DNA of 64,000 nucleotides from positions 55,078,963 to 55,142,962 of the forward strand of contig NC_074711.1 in NCBI RefSeq assembly GCF_947242115.1. The letters run 5' to 3'. A program made the position numbers and the translations under genes. Within the stretch, counting starts at the first letter, position 1. Every line of letters begins with the position of its first letter. Source of the DNA: Biomphalaria glabrata (lineage: Eukaryota > Mollusca > Gastropoda > Planorbidae). Of the stretch, positions 1 to 11,047 are shown one piece after another. The notes beneath the pieces were generated by a model that saw nothing but the letters and a program-made list of their open reading frames with translations, searched no databases and had not been told where the DNA came from.

Positions 1-312
1 CAAAAGTCAGATTAATCTCAGACGATTGCATAATATATCTGTGGCATTTTACGTCTCGAGAGATGATCTTTTCCCTTTGCAACTTCTTGTGTGACTAAAA
101 AGGCCAATCCTTGATACACAGCTGCGATCGCAGGTTGGGCATATATAATAACCAGGCGCCCTTGCATTTTCACCCTTCTTTCTGCTTCTGTTGTGTATGA
201 CATCTGCAATCCGTGACCCTTCCTTTATGCTCTCTCTCCATGTGGATCTATCCAGTGCCATCTCTTCCCAGTTGCCAGTGTCGATTTTGAAGAGCTTCAT
301 GTCGCCCACTTT
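1..312 (-). mobile_element. LINE ORF2 3' end (fragment)
   Basis: The minus strand encodes the last part of a non-LTR retrotransposon endonuclease/reverse transcriptase protein. A segment reading roughly DRSTWRESIKEG is followed by a cysteine/histidine cluster, CPTCDRSCVSRIGLFSHTRSC in register, which resembles the zinc-finger-like C-terminus common in mollusc and cnidarian LINE proteins. Only about 80 residues of recognisable LINE protein remain, so this is a 5'-truncated relic. The open frame continues upstream into unrelated hydrophobic sequence that I do not count as part of the element. The clade is not resolved. Confidence 0.65.
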
Positions 313-339
313 TACGTTATACGGATGTATGCATAATAT

Positions 340-1188
340 GTAGAACAATAAAAACAACACAAGATACAGAAATTTTACAAAGAGAATTAGATGAATTACA
401 GAAATGGGAATCAAATTGGAGCACATTGAAAAAATGTCAGTTATTACGAGTAACAAAAAAAAAACAACTAAAACAAATTAACTCCATTTATCTTATTCAT
501 GGTAAGCCAGTAACACAGACTAAAAACGCAAAATACTTAGGTGTTATACTAAATGAAAAACTGTCATGGAATCCCCATATTGATGAAACTATCAAAAAAT
601 TTTAGAAAAGCATTTGGGTTTACTAAAAGAAATTTCTATAAATCAAATAAGAACATAAAATTAAAATGTTATTTAACCTTGGTTAGGCCAATAATGGAAT
701 ATGCATCATCTGTTTGGGACCCCTCAACTCAAGAAAACATTAAGAAACTGGAACTGATACAAAATAGAGCAGTGAGATTCATAACAAACACGATTATTCA
801 CATTTGACTAGAGTAACACCTTTAGTAAAATCACTAAATTTAGAAAGCCTTCAGGACAGAAGACTCAAAAGTAAAGTAGCAATTAGGCCTATACATAAAA
901 CACTGAACCATAATCTTCAAATTCAAAAACAAAATCTAATAAAATACTCAGAAAGACACCAAGATAAATGCACATTCCTCGTTCCATATGCTAGGACAAA
1001 TTTGTACAAATGCTCCTTCTTCCCTAGTGCTATTAGATCATGGAATGGGTTGCCTGAGCTAGCTAGGAAAACCAGTGACTTAGCACACTTTAGGTCATTG
1101 GTTAATATACATGACTGAATGCATGACGTGTAGGACGTAATCATGTTCCTTTTTGAAGTAACGTCTGTATTATATAAGATAAGATAAC
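340..1188 (+). mobile_element. Jockey/CR1-like LINE, 3' part of ORF2
   Basis: Three successive reading frames on the plus strand encode the C-terminal part of a jockey-type reverse transcriptase. First comes a stretch around LQRELDELQKWESNW, then AKYLGVILNEKLSWNPHI, then YLTLVRPIMEYASSVWDP and finally FFPSAIRSWNGLP. The frame breaks near 600 and again near 807, so the copy is dead. The 3' tail ends in TATAAGATAAGATAA-like sequence near 1170-1188. A second, shorter copy of the same family lies inverted at 34853-35018, which confirms the family's 3' end. Confidence 0.8.
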
Positions 1189-1499
1189 AAGAAAACCTGG
1201 CAAGGGGTCTACGAGCAAAAAAAAATTAAAAATATGGAACCACTGTCTGTAAAAATGTTAGAACAGTTATAGTCACAGATAATGCGATGGTTGGTCGGTT
1301 GCGAAGAAATGTGGAAAGTAGGTCTGGAAATGACTGGAATGATCGTCCTTTATTTTTCTTAAGAAGGTCTTCAGGCACAGCTCTAGGATTTGGAAGTTTT
1401 TATTTCAAGTTCAATGGATCCATTTCCAAGACAAGCAAGTATTCATCAATATTTTGCGTTTCCCCTTGAGTTAGTAAATATACTAAAACATATCTAGAC
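1189..1499. other. Unassigned AT-rich spacer
   Basis: No gene, RNA or recognisable repeat is visible here. A 60-codon open frame at 1287-1469 has no recognisable domain and is not credible as a gene. Confidence 0.4.
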
Positions 1500-2180
1500 A
1501 AGATTACAAAAAAAAAGTGAGTGTTATTACACAAACTCAGAGGCGGTTCCCAACGATACATTATAAATATTTCGAACGACGTATGAGGAAAAAAACTTTC
1601 ACTACGTCACACGTCTTAGTTAGACTAAAAAATCTTTTCTTTTTTTTTTTTAAATACGAGTCAATTGACGATGGTTATTATACATTGGCGCACGAGTTCT
1701 TGTAGCATTTCATTTAATAAAATCATTCCAAATGATGTCAAAAAGTTTCAAGTACGTCACACTGCCTGGTTAGACTAAAATTATCTTTTTTAACACGAGA
1801 GTTTTGATAAGGGTAAATAAACTATGACGCACGATTTTTTTTATAGCATTTCATAAACTTAAATCATTGCGAATGACGTTAAAAAAAACTTTCCTCTACG
1901 TCACATGGCCTTGTTAGACTAACACAAAGTTTTTATCAACACGAGAGAGTTGAGAGTTACTAGACATTGGTGATTGATTCATTCCATATGACGTCAAAGA
2001 AAAAACGTTTCAATACGTCACACGGCCTTCTTCGACTAAAAATGTCATTTTCAACACAAGAGAGTTAACGAGGTTAATAAACATTGGGACACCGAGCTCT
2101 TATAGCATTTCATTTAATAAAATCATTCCGAATGACGTCGAAGGTAAAATGCATCTGCACTACGACACTCGTCTTAGTAT
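1500..2180. repeat. Five-unit tandem repeat with TACGTCAC motif
   Basis: Five diverged units each contain an ATGACGT(C) segment, an A-rich run, and then TACGTCAC or a close variant. The TACGTCAC anchors lie at 1603, 1753, 1897, 2014 and 2161 (degenerate in the last), so the spacing is about 117-150 bp. Shared companion segments include GTTAGACTAAAA, AACACGAGAG and ATAGCATTTCAT. The divergence between units suggests an old array. The TGACGTCA-like cores resemble CREB/ATF sites, but the repetition alone explains their recurrence. Confidence 0.7.
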
Positions 2181-2403
2181 GGAATAAGTCTTTTGGGATG
2201 TAAAATAATTCAAAAGTGATTTTCAACAATCGTTTGTAGGAAATGACTTTCTTCTTTTTAAAATCCTGAACAACCCATGGTTGATATTTTTGTAAAATAA
2301 TTCATTAGACATACATTTATTTTAAGTTGAAAATCAAAAACATTTTGATATAGATAATTAAATGATAGTAACGTATAGACCAAGAATATTAAGTGTAATC
2401 ATG

Positions 2404-3580
2404 GGCGTAGCCAGGATTTTTTTTCGAAGGGGGAGGGGGAGATTTTCTCTCCATCACAACTTTTGGTAGGCTATGCATAATTCATTTTGTCGGAAAACAT
2501 GTCTCGCAAACCTCATGCGACGCCCTGTCACAACCTCACTAAGTTGTCGACTCCCAGTTCGGCACAGGATTTTCTTGATTGAGACCCTATCTCTATTACT
2601 GACTCCTACAATCCCTCTTAGCCATCTTTGTTGAGACACATTTAGTCGTTTTTTTTTTATTAATGGAGCCCAACGACTGGTAGACATTTGTAACCTCTCT
2701 TAGTGACTGTAGTTTGCTTTAGATTTAATATCGAAATGGGAAGTTTTATAGTCAAAACCATCTGTTGGGGGGGGGTTTAAAATAAAAAATCTCTGGAGGT
2801 TTTTTTTTTTAAACAAACTCAAAACCCCCCCTAGCTACGCTCATAGAATTTGGTGACTGTAGTTTGCTTTAGAATAGGCTAATATTGAAGAGATGGTTTT
2901 AAACCTTAAAACTATCATAAGGGGATTTTAAACTCAAAACCATCTGGAGGGGGTTTAAACTTAAAGCCCTCTGGCTGAGAGGGGTTTAAACTCACCCCCC
3001 CCCCCTTTGGTTACACAAATAGAATTTTGAGTGTGTAATTTGCTTTTTTTTATATTGAAGAGGTGGTTTTTAGCTCAAACCCCGCTGGAGGGGGGGGGGG
3101 GGGTTTAACCCCCTTTCCCCGGCTACACCCATAGAACTTTGAGTGTGTAATTTGCTTTTTTTTTTATATTGAAGAGGTGTTTTTTTTTCTTCAAGCCCCG
3201 CTGGAGGGTTTTTAAACCCTTCTTGGCTACAATCATAGAATCTGGAGACAGATGTATGCTTTAGTCTTATATTGAAGAGGGGTTTTATCGTAAAATAAAA
3301 ATCCCCATTATCTATCCTCTTGGAATTTGGGGATTGCCTTTGCATTTTTGTTTTGTTTTATAGAACCGCAAAACCTCTGGAAGGGGATTTTAAACTCCAA
3401 AACTTCCTTTGGCTGCGCTTGGGCAAGTGATGGTTTAATATGAAAATCTGAACTAAAGTAAACAAAATAAAAGCAAAAAATCAGTCACAAAATTCAACGT
3501 CCCCCTTGCCGGGGGGATTTCATTTAGAGGGGTGGGGTGAACTCTATTATAAGGACACCCCCTCCCCCGGCTACGCCCAT
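2404..3580 (-). repeat. G/C-run 'ggctacgcccat' repeat complex
   Basis: This is a composite of short diverged modules on the minus strand. Each module carries a run of C or G, a segment like AACCCC/GGGGTTTAAACTC, the phrase GGCTACGCTCATAGAATT, and a segment like GAGTGTGTAATTTGCTTTTT. The modules recur every 70-130 bp from about 2760 to 3430. The complex opens at 2404 with GGGCGTAGCCAGGATTTTTT and closes near 3580 with GGCTACGCCCATGAG, so it is bounded by similar phrases in inverse orientation. A related complex in the opposite orientation occupies 19558-21425. No protein is encoded apart from the LINE relic at 2454-2687. Confidence 0.6.
2454..2687 (-). mobile_element. LINE ORF2 C-terminal relic
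   Basis: A 77-codon minus-strand frame contains LNVSQQRWLRGIVGVSNRD and RRMRFARHVFRQNE. These match the post-reverse-transcriptase segment of mollusc LINE proteins, where the usual phrases are like 'HQRCLRRILGISWRD' and 'RRMRFAGHVLRQ'. Only this module is left. It sits at the edge of the G/C-run repeat complex, and the same module recurs at 20700-21060 in the inverse complex. It therefore looks like a regular component of that composite. Confidence 0.6.
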
Positions 3581-3884
3581 GAGTGTAATACAAATTAAAT
3601 TTGCGATTTCTAACCATCACTTGCCGTATTTTTTTAAACAAGTGTACAAGAAAAAAATATATCATTACTAATTATATTTGTTTTGAACATTTCTTGTAGG
3701 TTCATTTTACATATCTACATCCATAAATGATACAGAAAATATAGGCCTATACCATTTATATTCTTTGTTAACATATTATTATCTTCATCGCCCTTACAGT
3801 TATGTAATTGTTTTAGAAGTGGTGTATTTTATGAAAAAAAAAATCGCTTCCACAATTCATTTTATAAACTAAACAGTTTGCTAT

Positions 3885-4046
3885 TAGAAAACAAAAAGTA
3901 GCCGTTGCACTTCTTTACAAGCCACAAAGTATGGTGAAATATGATTTTTCATTTTTCTTCTAGTTTTTGAGATCTGAGTGTGACAGAGGGACATTTTACA
4001 CAAAAATAATAGGGCTAATTCTCCATACGGGGCCGCTAACTGGATT
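3885..4046 (-). repeat. Interspersed repeat, inverted partner of 4690-4850
   Basis: Read on the minus strand this contains TTAGCGGCCCC, then TGTGTAAAATGTCCCTCTGTC, then CTCAAAAACTAGAAGA, and ends with GCAACGGCTACTTTTT. The same ordered phrases occur on the plus strand at 4690-4850. The two diverged copies form an inverted pair around the tRNA-Ser gene. The family was not identified. Confidence 0.55.
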
Positions 4047-4237
4047 TTCATGCTTTTGTAGCTTTAAAAAATCAGGTATCCACAATAGTGACGGGGGGTC
4101 AATCTAGTTGCAGCATGCTCTTATATTTATACATTAATATAACTAGATGAATAAAAAAATATATCTTACTATATTTTAATTTTAAATATAGGCCATTTGG
4201 TCTTTTCTTGGAATAAAAATGAAATGAAAAGTGCAAT

Positions 4238-4244
4238 AAAAAAA
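4238..4244 (-). terminator. RNA polymerase III T-run terminator
   Basis: Seven A residues on the plus strand give seven Ts on the minus strand, starting 10 nt after the 3' end of the tRNA-Ser gene. This is the expected position and form of a Pol III terminator. Confidence 0.75.
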
Positions 4245-4254
4245 TTAATCCAAT

Positions 4255-4336
4255 CGACGAGGATGGGATTCGAACCCACGCGGGGAGACCCCAATGGATT
4301 AGCAGTCCATCGCCTTAACCACTCGGCCACCTCGTC
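4255..4336 (-). tRNA. tRNA-Ser (anticodon GCT)
   Basis: The minus strand folds as a complete 82-nt type II tRNA. The acceptor stem GACGAGG pairs with CCTCGTC. The A box is TGGCCGAGTGG, the anticodon loop is CTGCTAA (anticodon GCT, decoding AGC and AGT), and the variable arm is long, as is usual for serine. The B box is GGTTCGAATCC. The discriminator base is G, typical of eukaryotic tRNA-Ser. No intron is visible. A T7 terminator follows. Both promoter boxes are consensus, so this looks functional. It lies between two inverted copies of an interspersed repeat. Confidence 0.93.
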
Positions 4337-4689
4337 CCATTTTGCAATGTCAAAAATAGCTTTATATAGTATTTTAATTTTTTTTTCCGGAAACGGAACA
4401 TAAAATAAAAATTGGTGTCTATATTTTAAAATACAAAAAATCCATTCTACTCGGGCTAGATCTTGTATTCTTGTCATCATTGATTTAACACTTGTTATTC
4501 TTGCACTGATGTAAAAACATAACAATGATACTTTACGTTGTGGATTGGAAAGTGCTCTCTCATGAAGTTCATGAGCATCTGTGATGGTAAGCTAGATTCT
4601 AGATCTAAATCTAATCAAGATCTAGAGTAACTTTAAACTTACGTTTATCGCATTATCGTGTTATCGAACAAGTTAAGCTCATTCGCCGA

Positions 4690-4850
4690 CATTTTTAGCG
4701 GCCCCCTAAAGGGGAAAAGACGCTTTTAGTTTTGTGCGAAATGTCTGTCCGTCCGTCCCGTTTAGATCTCGTAAACTAGAAGAGATATTGAAAATCCGAC
4801 TTCACAATATTTTAGACCATTCAAAGTTCTGATGCAACGGCTACTTTTTT
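4690..4850 (+). repeat. Interspersed repeat, inverted partner of 3885-4046
   Basis: The order is TTAGCGGCCCC, then GCGAAATGTCTGTCCGTC, then CTCGTAAACTAGAAGAG, then GCAACGGCTACTTTTT. It mirrors the copy at 3885-4046 on the other strand. A run of Ts follows it. Confidence 0.55.
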
Positions 4851-5094
4851 TTTTCCTGAAAGCGAAAATTCTAATTTTTAAAATTAATTATGCAAGCAGT
4901 TTTTTTTATAAGAAAAAGCTAATTAGTATGCATTATATGTTAGACCTAATTTAAGACGAATAGTAATCTTATAAACATCATTTTCTTGAACATTTTTTCT
5001 ATTATATAGTGGAAATTTTTTTTTTTTTTTTTTTTTTTTGAGGATTCGAATATGAGATTGAGCCTTTTCAAAACAATTAACTTATTTAGTTCAA

Positions 5095-5335
5095 ACCGAG
5101 GGTCCCGGGTTCAAATCCTGGTGAAGACTGTGATTTTCAACTTCTGAGTCTACCCAGCTCTAATGGGTACCTGACATTAGTTGGGGAAAAGCAAAGGCGG
5201 TTGGTCGTTTTGCTGGCTAGATCTACATGACACCCTCGTTAACCGTAGGCCACAAAAACAGATGAACTTTACATCATCTGCCCTATAGACCACAAACTAG
5301 TTAGGCCAGGTTCATATCTAACTTTACATTCACTT
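5095..5335 (+). mobile_element. tRNA-derived SINE, family A (5'-truncated)
   Basis: The copy begins just before the B box (GGTTCAAATCC at 5107-5117), so the tRNA-like A box is missing. The body phrases TAATGGGTACCTGACATTAG, AAAGGCGGTTGGTCG, ACATGACACC and CATCATCTGCCC match the fuller copy at 37757-38035 and the older one at 44793-45055. Confidence 0.75.
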
Positions 5336-5464
5336 TCACGTATCCTTTGATCTGCGGGACTGTTGGGGCACTACACAAGATCTATTAACCTTCTTTCTCC
5401 ATTCTTATCTCTCATTTGTCTTTGGTATAATTTCGTTCGGATTTTCTTTCTGAAAATATTTAAG

Positions 5465-5650
5465 CTACCTGGGTGGACCACTGGTCGTGCGGTTTGCACG
5501 CTGGACTGTCGTTTGGATTTATTGATGATCGAAGGTTCAAACCCTGCCTGCTCCCATTCCCCGTCGTCCTGCGGGAGGTTTGGACTAGGAAGTAAACTAT
5601 CTTCAACTCTGAAGGATTATCCGAATTATGTAAAACATTTTGCTTCGGGG
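5465..5650 (+). mobile_element. tRNA-derived SINE, family B
   Basis: The head GGTCGTGCGGTTTGCACGC and the B box GGTTCAAACCC (5534-5544) are tRNA-like. The body continues CCCGTCGTCCTGCGGGAGG, GGACTAGGAAGTAAACTATC and CAACTCTGAAGGA. The same family lies inverted at 34010-34199. The overlapping open frames are by-products of the SINE. Confidence 0.75.
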
Positions 5651-7045
5651 GCAGATTGTGAGTTTGTGTTTCCACACAAACTGTCTTTTGTAACCTTGTT
5701 TATGTTTGAATTAGTGTATCTCCGTAAAAATTAGACCTAGAAAAATCTAGATCTCTATGAACTCCTCATCCATTTTTCTTAAAAAGTAGACATGTTTTAT
5801 TCTATTACTACTCAAAGTTAAACTTATATTTGATGTTAAAGTTGGTCAGGTCGATGATTTCAAAAGCTTAAATTATCGAACACTGTTTTACCTTTATTAA
5901 AGCCTTTTTTATCTTATCTTATCGAACATATTAAGAACTTATCGAACACACGAGAAGTATGGTGTTTTAAAAGTGTTATAATCTTAAAATTTTGTGAAAA
6001 GTATGGTGTTTCAAAAGTGTTATAATCTATTTTTTTTTTTTTATTTATATCATTTTCTTTTAAGCCATGTCAAGACATACAGAGTTTAGTCATTTTCATA
6101 TAGATCTAGTCCACATCGAAGGAATCTATCACTGATTAGCTCTGCTTAGTCGGCTTAGAAACTAACGGTGCTAAGCCCAGTAAGACATTGTACCGTATTA
6201 CTTATTTAGGTCTAAGCTATTTTGAGACATAAGGCCATTAATAAATTAAATCCAGATATTATTTATTTGAGGGATAGCCTAATAAGCTTTGGTAGCCAAT
6301 AGATAATCCCGCCCTCCCCAAGTCATTGCAGGACACAACAGTTTACTTGGACCGACTTGGTTAACCTAAAAACAAAACATACAGTACGTGGCCCTACGTA
6401 ACTAGCCGCCGATCTAGCACGCTCAGTGTATGTAACAGCCCAAAAGTCAATGCTAGATATTTTTCGATCTGGGCGGGGAAAGGGGGGTGCTGAAAAGCTA
6501 TGGTAGCTTGCGAGCTGTGTTACCTACAGATGTAGATAGATCCGCGCTCCCTAAACCACCTGGTTGACCAAAAAAAAAACATTGTATTTTAGAGCACGCT
6601 TAGTATTTGTCACACACACACAAACAACATATCTATATATCTATCACGCCTAGTGTTTGTGACCTAATTAGCGGCTTGACCGTAGGTACTCCAATGATGG
6701 CTCATCCCCCTTTCCCCTCAACATTGTTCTTACTACAACTTGAACAATGTTTTGGGGCTGTGTTGGTGACCTGTGTATTGGGCTATCACTGACCTTTTTT
6801 TTTTTTTTTGTTGTGTGTTAGTCTGGTGGCTGCATTTGGATTGAGTCTTGAAATTTACGTTGTTACTTTGCACTGAAAAAGTGTGAATGTTGGACAGTGG
6901 AATTGCGTAAGAAGAAAGCGCGGGTAAGGGGGTGTAGGCAGAATAACAGAGTGGTTAAATGTGTTATTGTTATTATTTTGAGTATTTGTGATGTTTCAAA
7001 GGAGTGTCTTTGTAGCGCATTATGAGCTTTATCATACTTTATGGT

Positions 7046-7072
7046 AATATATATATATATATATATATATAA
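7046..7072. repeat. (AT)n microsatellite
   Basis: An uninterrupted run of TA dinucleotides. An 80-codon open frame starts here, but its first residues are only the translated microsatellite. Confidence 0.9.
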
Positions 7073-8523
7073 TTTTATAGATCGAGATCAAGAAGCACAA
7101 CTGACTATGTATTTGAGGCTGACGTCACATTTTAATGGTCGATCAATTATTGATGATCTCTTGATACAGTGTCTTGACTGTTTCTCTCCCCTCCCCCTTT
7201 TTTTTTACCTACCAAAGACATTTTTATTTCAAAATACCATATCTAAATTCTATACCTCCCCCTTAGCCCTTTCGTTTTATTAATATCTCTTCACATCAAG
7301 CACATGCGCTAGGTATTTGTTTATAACACATAATTCAGAAGTTAATAGAATGGGGCATCTGAAAAAAAAAACACAACTGGATATATTCCAAATATATTGT
7401 GCCTGTGACATCACAACGATAATAATAGCATCAAACTATATGTCATAAAATCAAGCTTTTAAAATGGGTACAATTAGTGCATATCGATGTAAATCTATTT
7501 ACTTAGAAAAATATAGCACATTTACGGTAAACCACAAAAAGCTGATACAAATTGTAACACATGGGTAATTTTTATATGTACTTTGCATTACATTTAAAAA
7601 AAAAAAAAACAATTAAAAAATATATAATTGAAATATTTTGTCTTCTTTGGGTTATATCCCTTTGATGTTTATTTTTAACATTAGAATGGTGTTCGATATC
7701 TTACGAAGCTGAAATTGCTTATAAACAGCTATTATCGAACACCCCCTTTTTAAACCTCAATTTTCATGTTTAGGTAGCAAAGGACACTTTACAAAAAATA
7801 GTCGCAAATATTTCTCAGCCTAATTAGAAGCGTATTATATAGGTTTTGTTGAGCTGAGGCATCATTGGCATTAAAAAAATACCCTTAACCCGAGACTCAC
7901 TTCACTCTTCCCAAGAGGTCAAAAAACGAGAAATTTTTATACCAATAGTACCAATGCACTTTGAATATAAGTAAAAAAAAATAATCCTCGGGTGAAAAAG
8001 AAACTAAATATAACTTAACTATAAAGAAATGGACGATGCACAATAGGAATGGACTAGTTTCGTCATAATCATCGAAATAAAGGAGTATTTTAAAAAATAC
8101 AATGGGGTGTTCGATAAGTACCTTAAAACAAAGGTGTTCGATAGATGTAAGTTACTCTAGATTAAAAAAAAAAAGATCTAGAATCTAGATCTAATTTTAA
8201 AATATTTAAATAAATAATCTAAATTTAATAATATTTTTATTATTTTATATAATCTAGTAGTTTATTTAATTCGGACATTACATGAATTCGGACATTTGCT
8301 GTTTTTTGTGGTCATTAAATAATTATTTTTATAGAATATGTATTGTATTATAAAACTAGCGCACTGTATAATGTGCTTGTCTGACAGCTTGTCCATTTTC
8401 CAATGATTCTGACCCAATTTCCATCCATTTAGTATTTAGCTGTCTTTTTATGTAAGAAAAACGAATTTCAAATTTGTTAGTCAGGTTGTTTTTTCTGTAA
8501 AACTTTACATCGAAGGACCCTAG

Positions 8524-9429
8524 TTTTTCAGGTCAATTACTTGGCAGCTGTCTATCCGCACGTATGATGACGTACTGAATTGACCTCACCTGCTCACGCG
8601 CAGAGCGCGCCCGGTCACTGCCCTCTCTCTCTTCTCTTTTAGTACGTTAAATCGTAGATCTATGTAATATAGATTTAGATTTTTTTGTACAAATTATTCT
8701 TGGAATAACTATTAATGTTTAGATGGTATTTTATGTTTTTAGTTGGGGAATTTTAATTAATATATTATTAATTAATTATAGGCTTACGTATCTTTGCTAA
8801 AAAAATAATATTATAAATCTAATCGTGTGTTAACTGTTTTGTTTATTTTAAATACGTATTGAAATACATTTTTTTCTGCCGTCGTTTTTTTTTTAGAGTA
8901 TGTAATCTTATTTTTGTACTTTAAAAATAATTATAATTATTAAATATGCAAGCAAAAAATGTGTATTTTGTATATTTTTAGGTTTGCGGAAATATAGGCA
9001 CTGCCGTAAATCCGTAACTGGGTGTTTATATTACGAGTACGCTACAAATGGACATTTTGTTAATCATGACGAGGTTGCCGACTTCTGTCTTGAAAGACAA
9101 AGGATGTAAATAATGTACTCACTTGAAAAACTAGTTTGGGTTTCTTTTTGAGTCCACGAACACTCGGATCTTACTAAGTAAGCCGATTCCGAAGCGGCAA
9201 AGTTAGCCACTGTTCGTGTGTCTGAATGCTCCTGTTTTAGGGTTATCTAACAGGGCTGCTTTCTTGTGCATCCCCTTCTTTATGGCAACTTCATTTCTTT
9301 CGCTATCGGCGAGGTTCGTACCAGCACGCTCAGTTTGTTCTGTTGTCCATCCTGCGCGATGTTCTCAAACTATTTGTTCACTTGCAGACATCTCTGTTGT
9401 TAAATCTTGTACGTTTCTTGGATGACAGT
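8524..9429. other. Unassigned interior of the 6.57 kb transposon, left
   Basis: AT-rich sequence with no credible gene. A short GC-richer patch near 8590-8640 (CACGCGCAGAGCGCGCCCGG in part) stands out. An open frame at 9216-9425 has no recognisable domain. Confidence 0.4.
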
Positions 9430-9660
9430 GAAGAGGAAGATAATATTTACAACAGACTGACTATCATCATACTCGACAGACTTAAAAAGAGAAAGATGGG
9501 GACGGCCCAGGAATATATGGTGCCGCAATTTGGAAGCAGATGTCAAGCAGATGGGCAAGACGTGGGGACAGTTGGAGAGACACGCCCAGAACCGAGACGC
9601 CTTGAAGAAGCTAGCTGGTGGCCCATGTCCCATAAGGGACCACAGGCAGAGATGAGATGA
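9430..9660 (+). mobile_element. LINE ORF2 C-terminal fragment
   Basis: From about 9514 the plus strand reads LEADVKQMGKTWGQLERHAQ and then NRDALKKLAGGPCPIRDHRQ before a stop at about 9653-9655. This is the standard C-terminus of a mollusc endonuclease/reverse-transcriptase LINE, where the final phrase is usually 'W..LV.GLCP'. Only the last 60-70 residues are recognisable. The reading frame differs from the open frames that cover the same bases. Confidence 0.7.
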
Positions 9661-10059
9661 TGGCCAACCATGTACATCTAATAATAGGCTTGCAATTCTT
9701 TGCACTATAAAAGGTTTGAATATTAGAAAGTTCTTCAACTTCGTACGAGTCAAAACGTTGATTTGGAATAAATAAATAAAAAATACGAGCAAGAGCATTA
9801 TGAATCAACTGAATTTGCTGGGTATATTGGTGGTGAAACGCAGATATTTCAGGCCCTGCTCAGTCACGGTGAAAGACGGGGCATTTGAATACTTTTGTCC
9901 AAGCATATGGAATAAGAAAAGTGCCTTTATCGGCTTCAATAGTCTGTAAATGAGAGGCTCAGAGAGGCAGGCTTCTAAAGAGGCAGAACATATGCAGAGC
10001 AGATCTTCGTTCTACGAAATATCATAGAACAAAGTATTGAGAACCAATAATGGCTAACG

Positions 10060-10215
10060 ATCAGTTTCGTAGACTTTAAGAAAGCGTTTGATAGTGTCCA
10101 CCGAGAATCAGTATGGAAAATAGCTAGAGAATACGGCATCCCAGAAAAAATCGTCCAGATCCTACGACACCTATACAGTCAGTTTAGTTGCTGTATTAAA
10201 ACAGAAGAATGAACA
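10060..10215 (+). mobile_element. LINE reverse-transcriptase core fragment
   Basis: The plus strand reads VDFKKAFDSVHRESVWKIA and then EYGIPEKIVQILRHLYSQFS. This is the RT palm segment of LINE proteins (the usual phrase is 'F.DF.KAFDSV.R..LW'). The coding potential stops soon after in a G-rich run. It is a short relic and may derive from the same element as the piece at 9430-9660, although the order is reversed relative to an intact LINE. Confidence 0.7.
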
Positions 10216-10279
10216 ACAGTTTTTTAGTATCGAGACAGGTGTGTGTGTGGGGGGGGGCCTGAGCCATAAGGGTAAACTA

Positions 10280-10730
10280 CAGGGTGCGTCAAAAAAAATT
10301 TATACACACTTTGAACTGTCATAGACAATTTATTTCCCGTTCTACAATGCTAAATTTCAGCACATGGAAAGCTTAATGTCTAATTAGAAAAATAAATGTG
10401 AAGGTGGTTCTGTACCACACACAGTACCGGAGTGGCAAGGAAGTAACTGCAGCATGGCGGACGTGCGTTTGAGTTTTGAAGAGCGGAAGCAGATAATAAA
10501 GTGGTATTGAAAGTTTGAGAATATTGCTGCGGTTCGAAGACAGTGGAGACGTGAGTATGGTACAGAACCACCTTCAAGGTTAACAATTAAACGTCTACGA
10601 GACAAATTTGAAATTCACGGAACAGTGTGTGATGTGCATAAAGGTCGATCAGGGCGACCTCGTATAGCTACAAGTGATGAGTCCACAACTGCGGTCTTGG
10701 AATTGTTTCGGCGTTCACCTCAAAAATCGT
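10280..10730 (+). mobile_element. Tc1/mariner-related transposon, 5' end
   Basis: The element begins CAGGGTGCGTCAAAAAAA at 10280, right after a TA dinucleotide, the usual Tc1/mariner target. From about 10455 the plus strand encodes MADVRLSFEERKQIIKWY, a stop, then KFENIAAVRRQWRREYGTEP and RLRDKFEIHGTVCDVHKGRS. This resembles the helix-turn-helix N-terminal domain (DUF4817-like) of Tc1/mariner-type transposases, ending in the usual GRPR segment. The catalytic DDE part and the 3' TIR are absent, so this is a truncated, dead copy. Confidence 0.7.
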
Positions 10731-10736
10731 AGGATA

Positions 10737-11040
10737 AGCTTTTTTCTCATCTACAATGCATTTAAGGCAGTAGCTGGAGAGCCCAAGAGTGTATCAAAGT
10801 TGCACGAGTCATCTGAACCTCTCGTAGAAGTTGATAGCAAGATACTCTCTAATGGGCTTCTACGATGCAGAAAAATCTGTGATCTCCATGTGGAAGTCAT
10901 GCCACACAAGAGTCTGAACATTTGATGTCTATGCACCTGAGATGAACCCCAATTGGTAACAAGACTGGAAGGATTAGTCCTCCCGTAGAGCCTTGGCGAG
11001 AAACTCTTCTGTTAGGCGGGCGTAGTACCTTCAAGCTCCC
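10737..11040. other. Unassigned repeat-like segment
   Basis: Open frames exist on both strands (10674-10925 plus, 10751-10936 minus), but neither gives a domain I recognise. The segment lies between two transposon relics and is probably another relic. Confidence 0.35.
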
Positions 11041-11047
11041 ATACAGG

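Larger units (their letters stand above)
4590..8190 (+). mobile_element. TIR transposon with subterminal TTATCGAACAC motifs
   Basis: The ends are inverted repeats: ATCTAGAGTAACTT at 4620-4633 faces its exact complement at 8149-8162. Outside these, CTAGATTCTAGATCT near 4591 and its complement near 8175 extend the pairing less perfectly. Inside, TTATCGAACA-type motifs are repeated near both ends (about 4660, 5875, 5923, 5940, and inverted near 7690, 8106 and 8133), an arrangement typical of subterminal transposase-binding repeats. No transposase is seen, so the element is non-autonomous or eroded. It carries two SINEs and an interspersed repeat. The part 6245-8190 matches 18015-19555. I did not identify a clear target-site duplication. 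Confidence 0.55.

Noticed and set aside
4169-4525. 118-codon minus-strand frame as a protein gene
   Set aside because: It is translated across the tRNA-Ser gene; the recognisable part is the tRNA sequence itself.
5363-5734. 123-codon plus-strand frame as a gene
   Set aside because: It is mostly the translated family B SINE.
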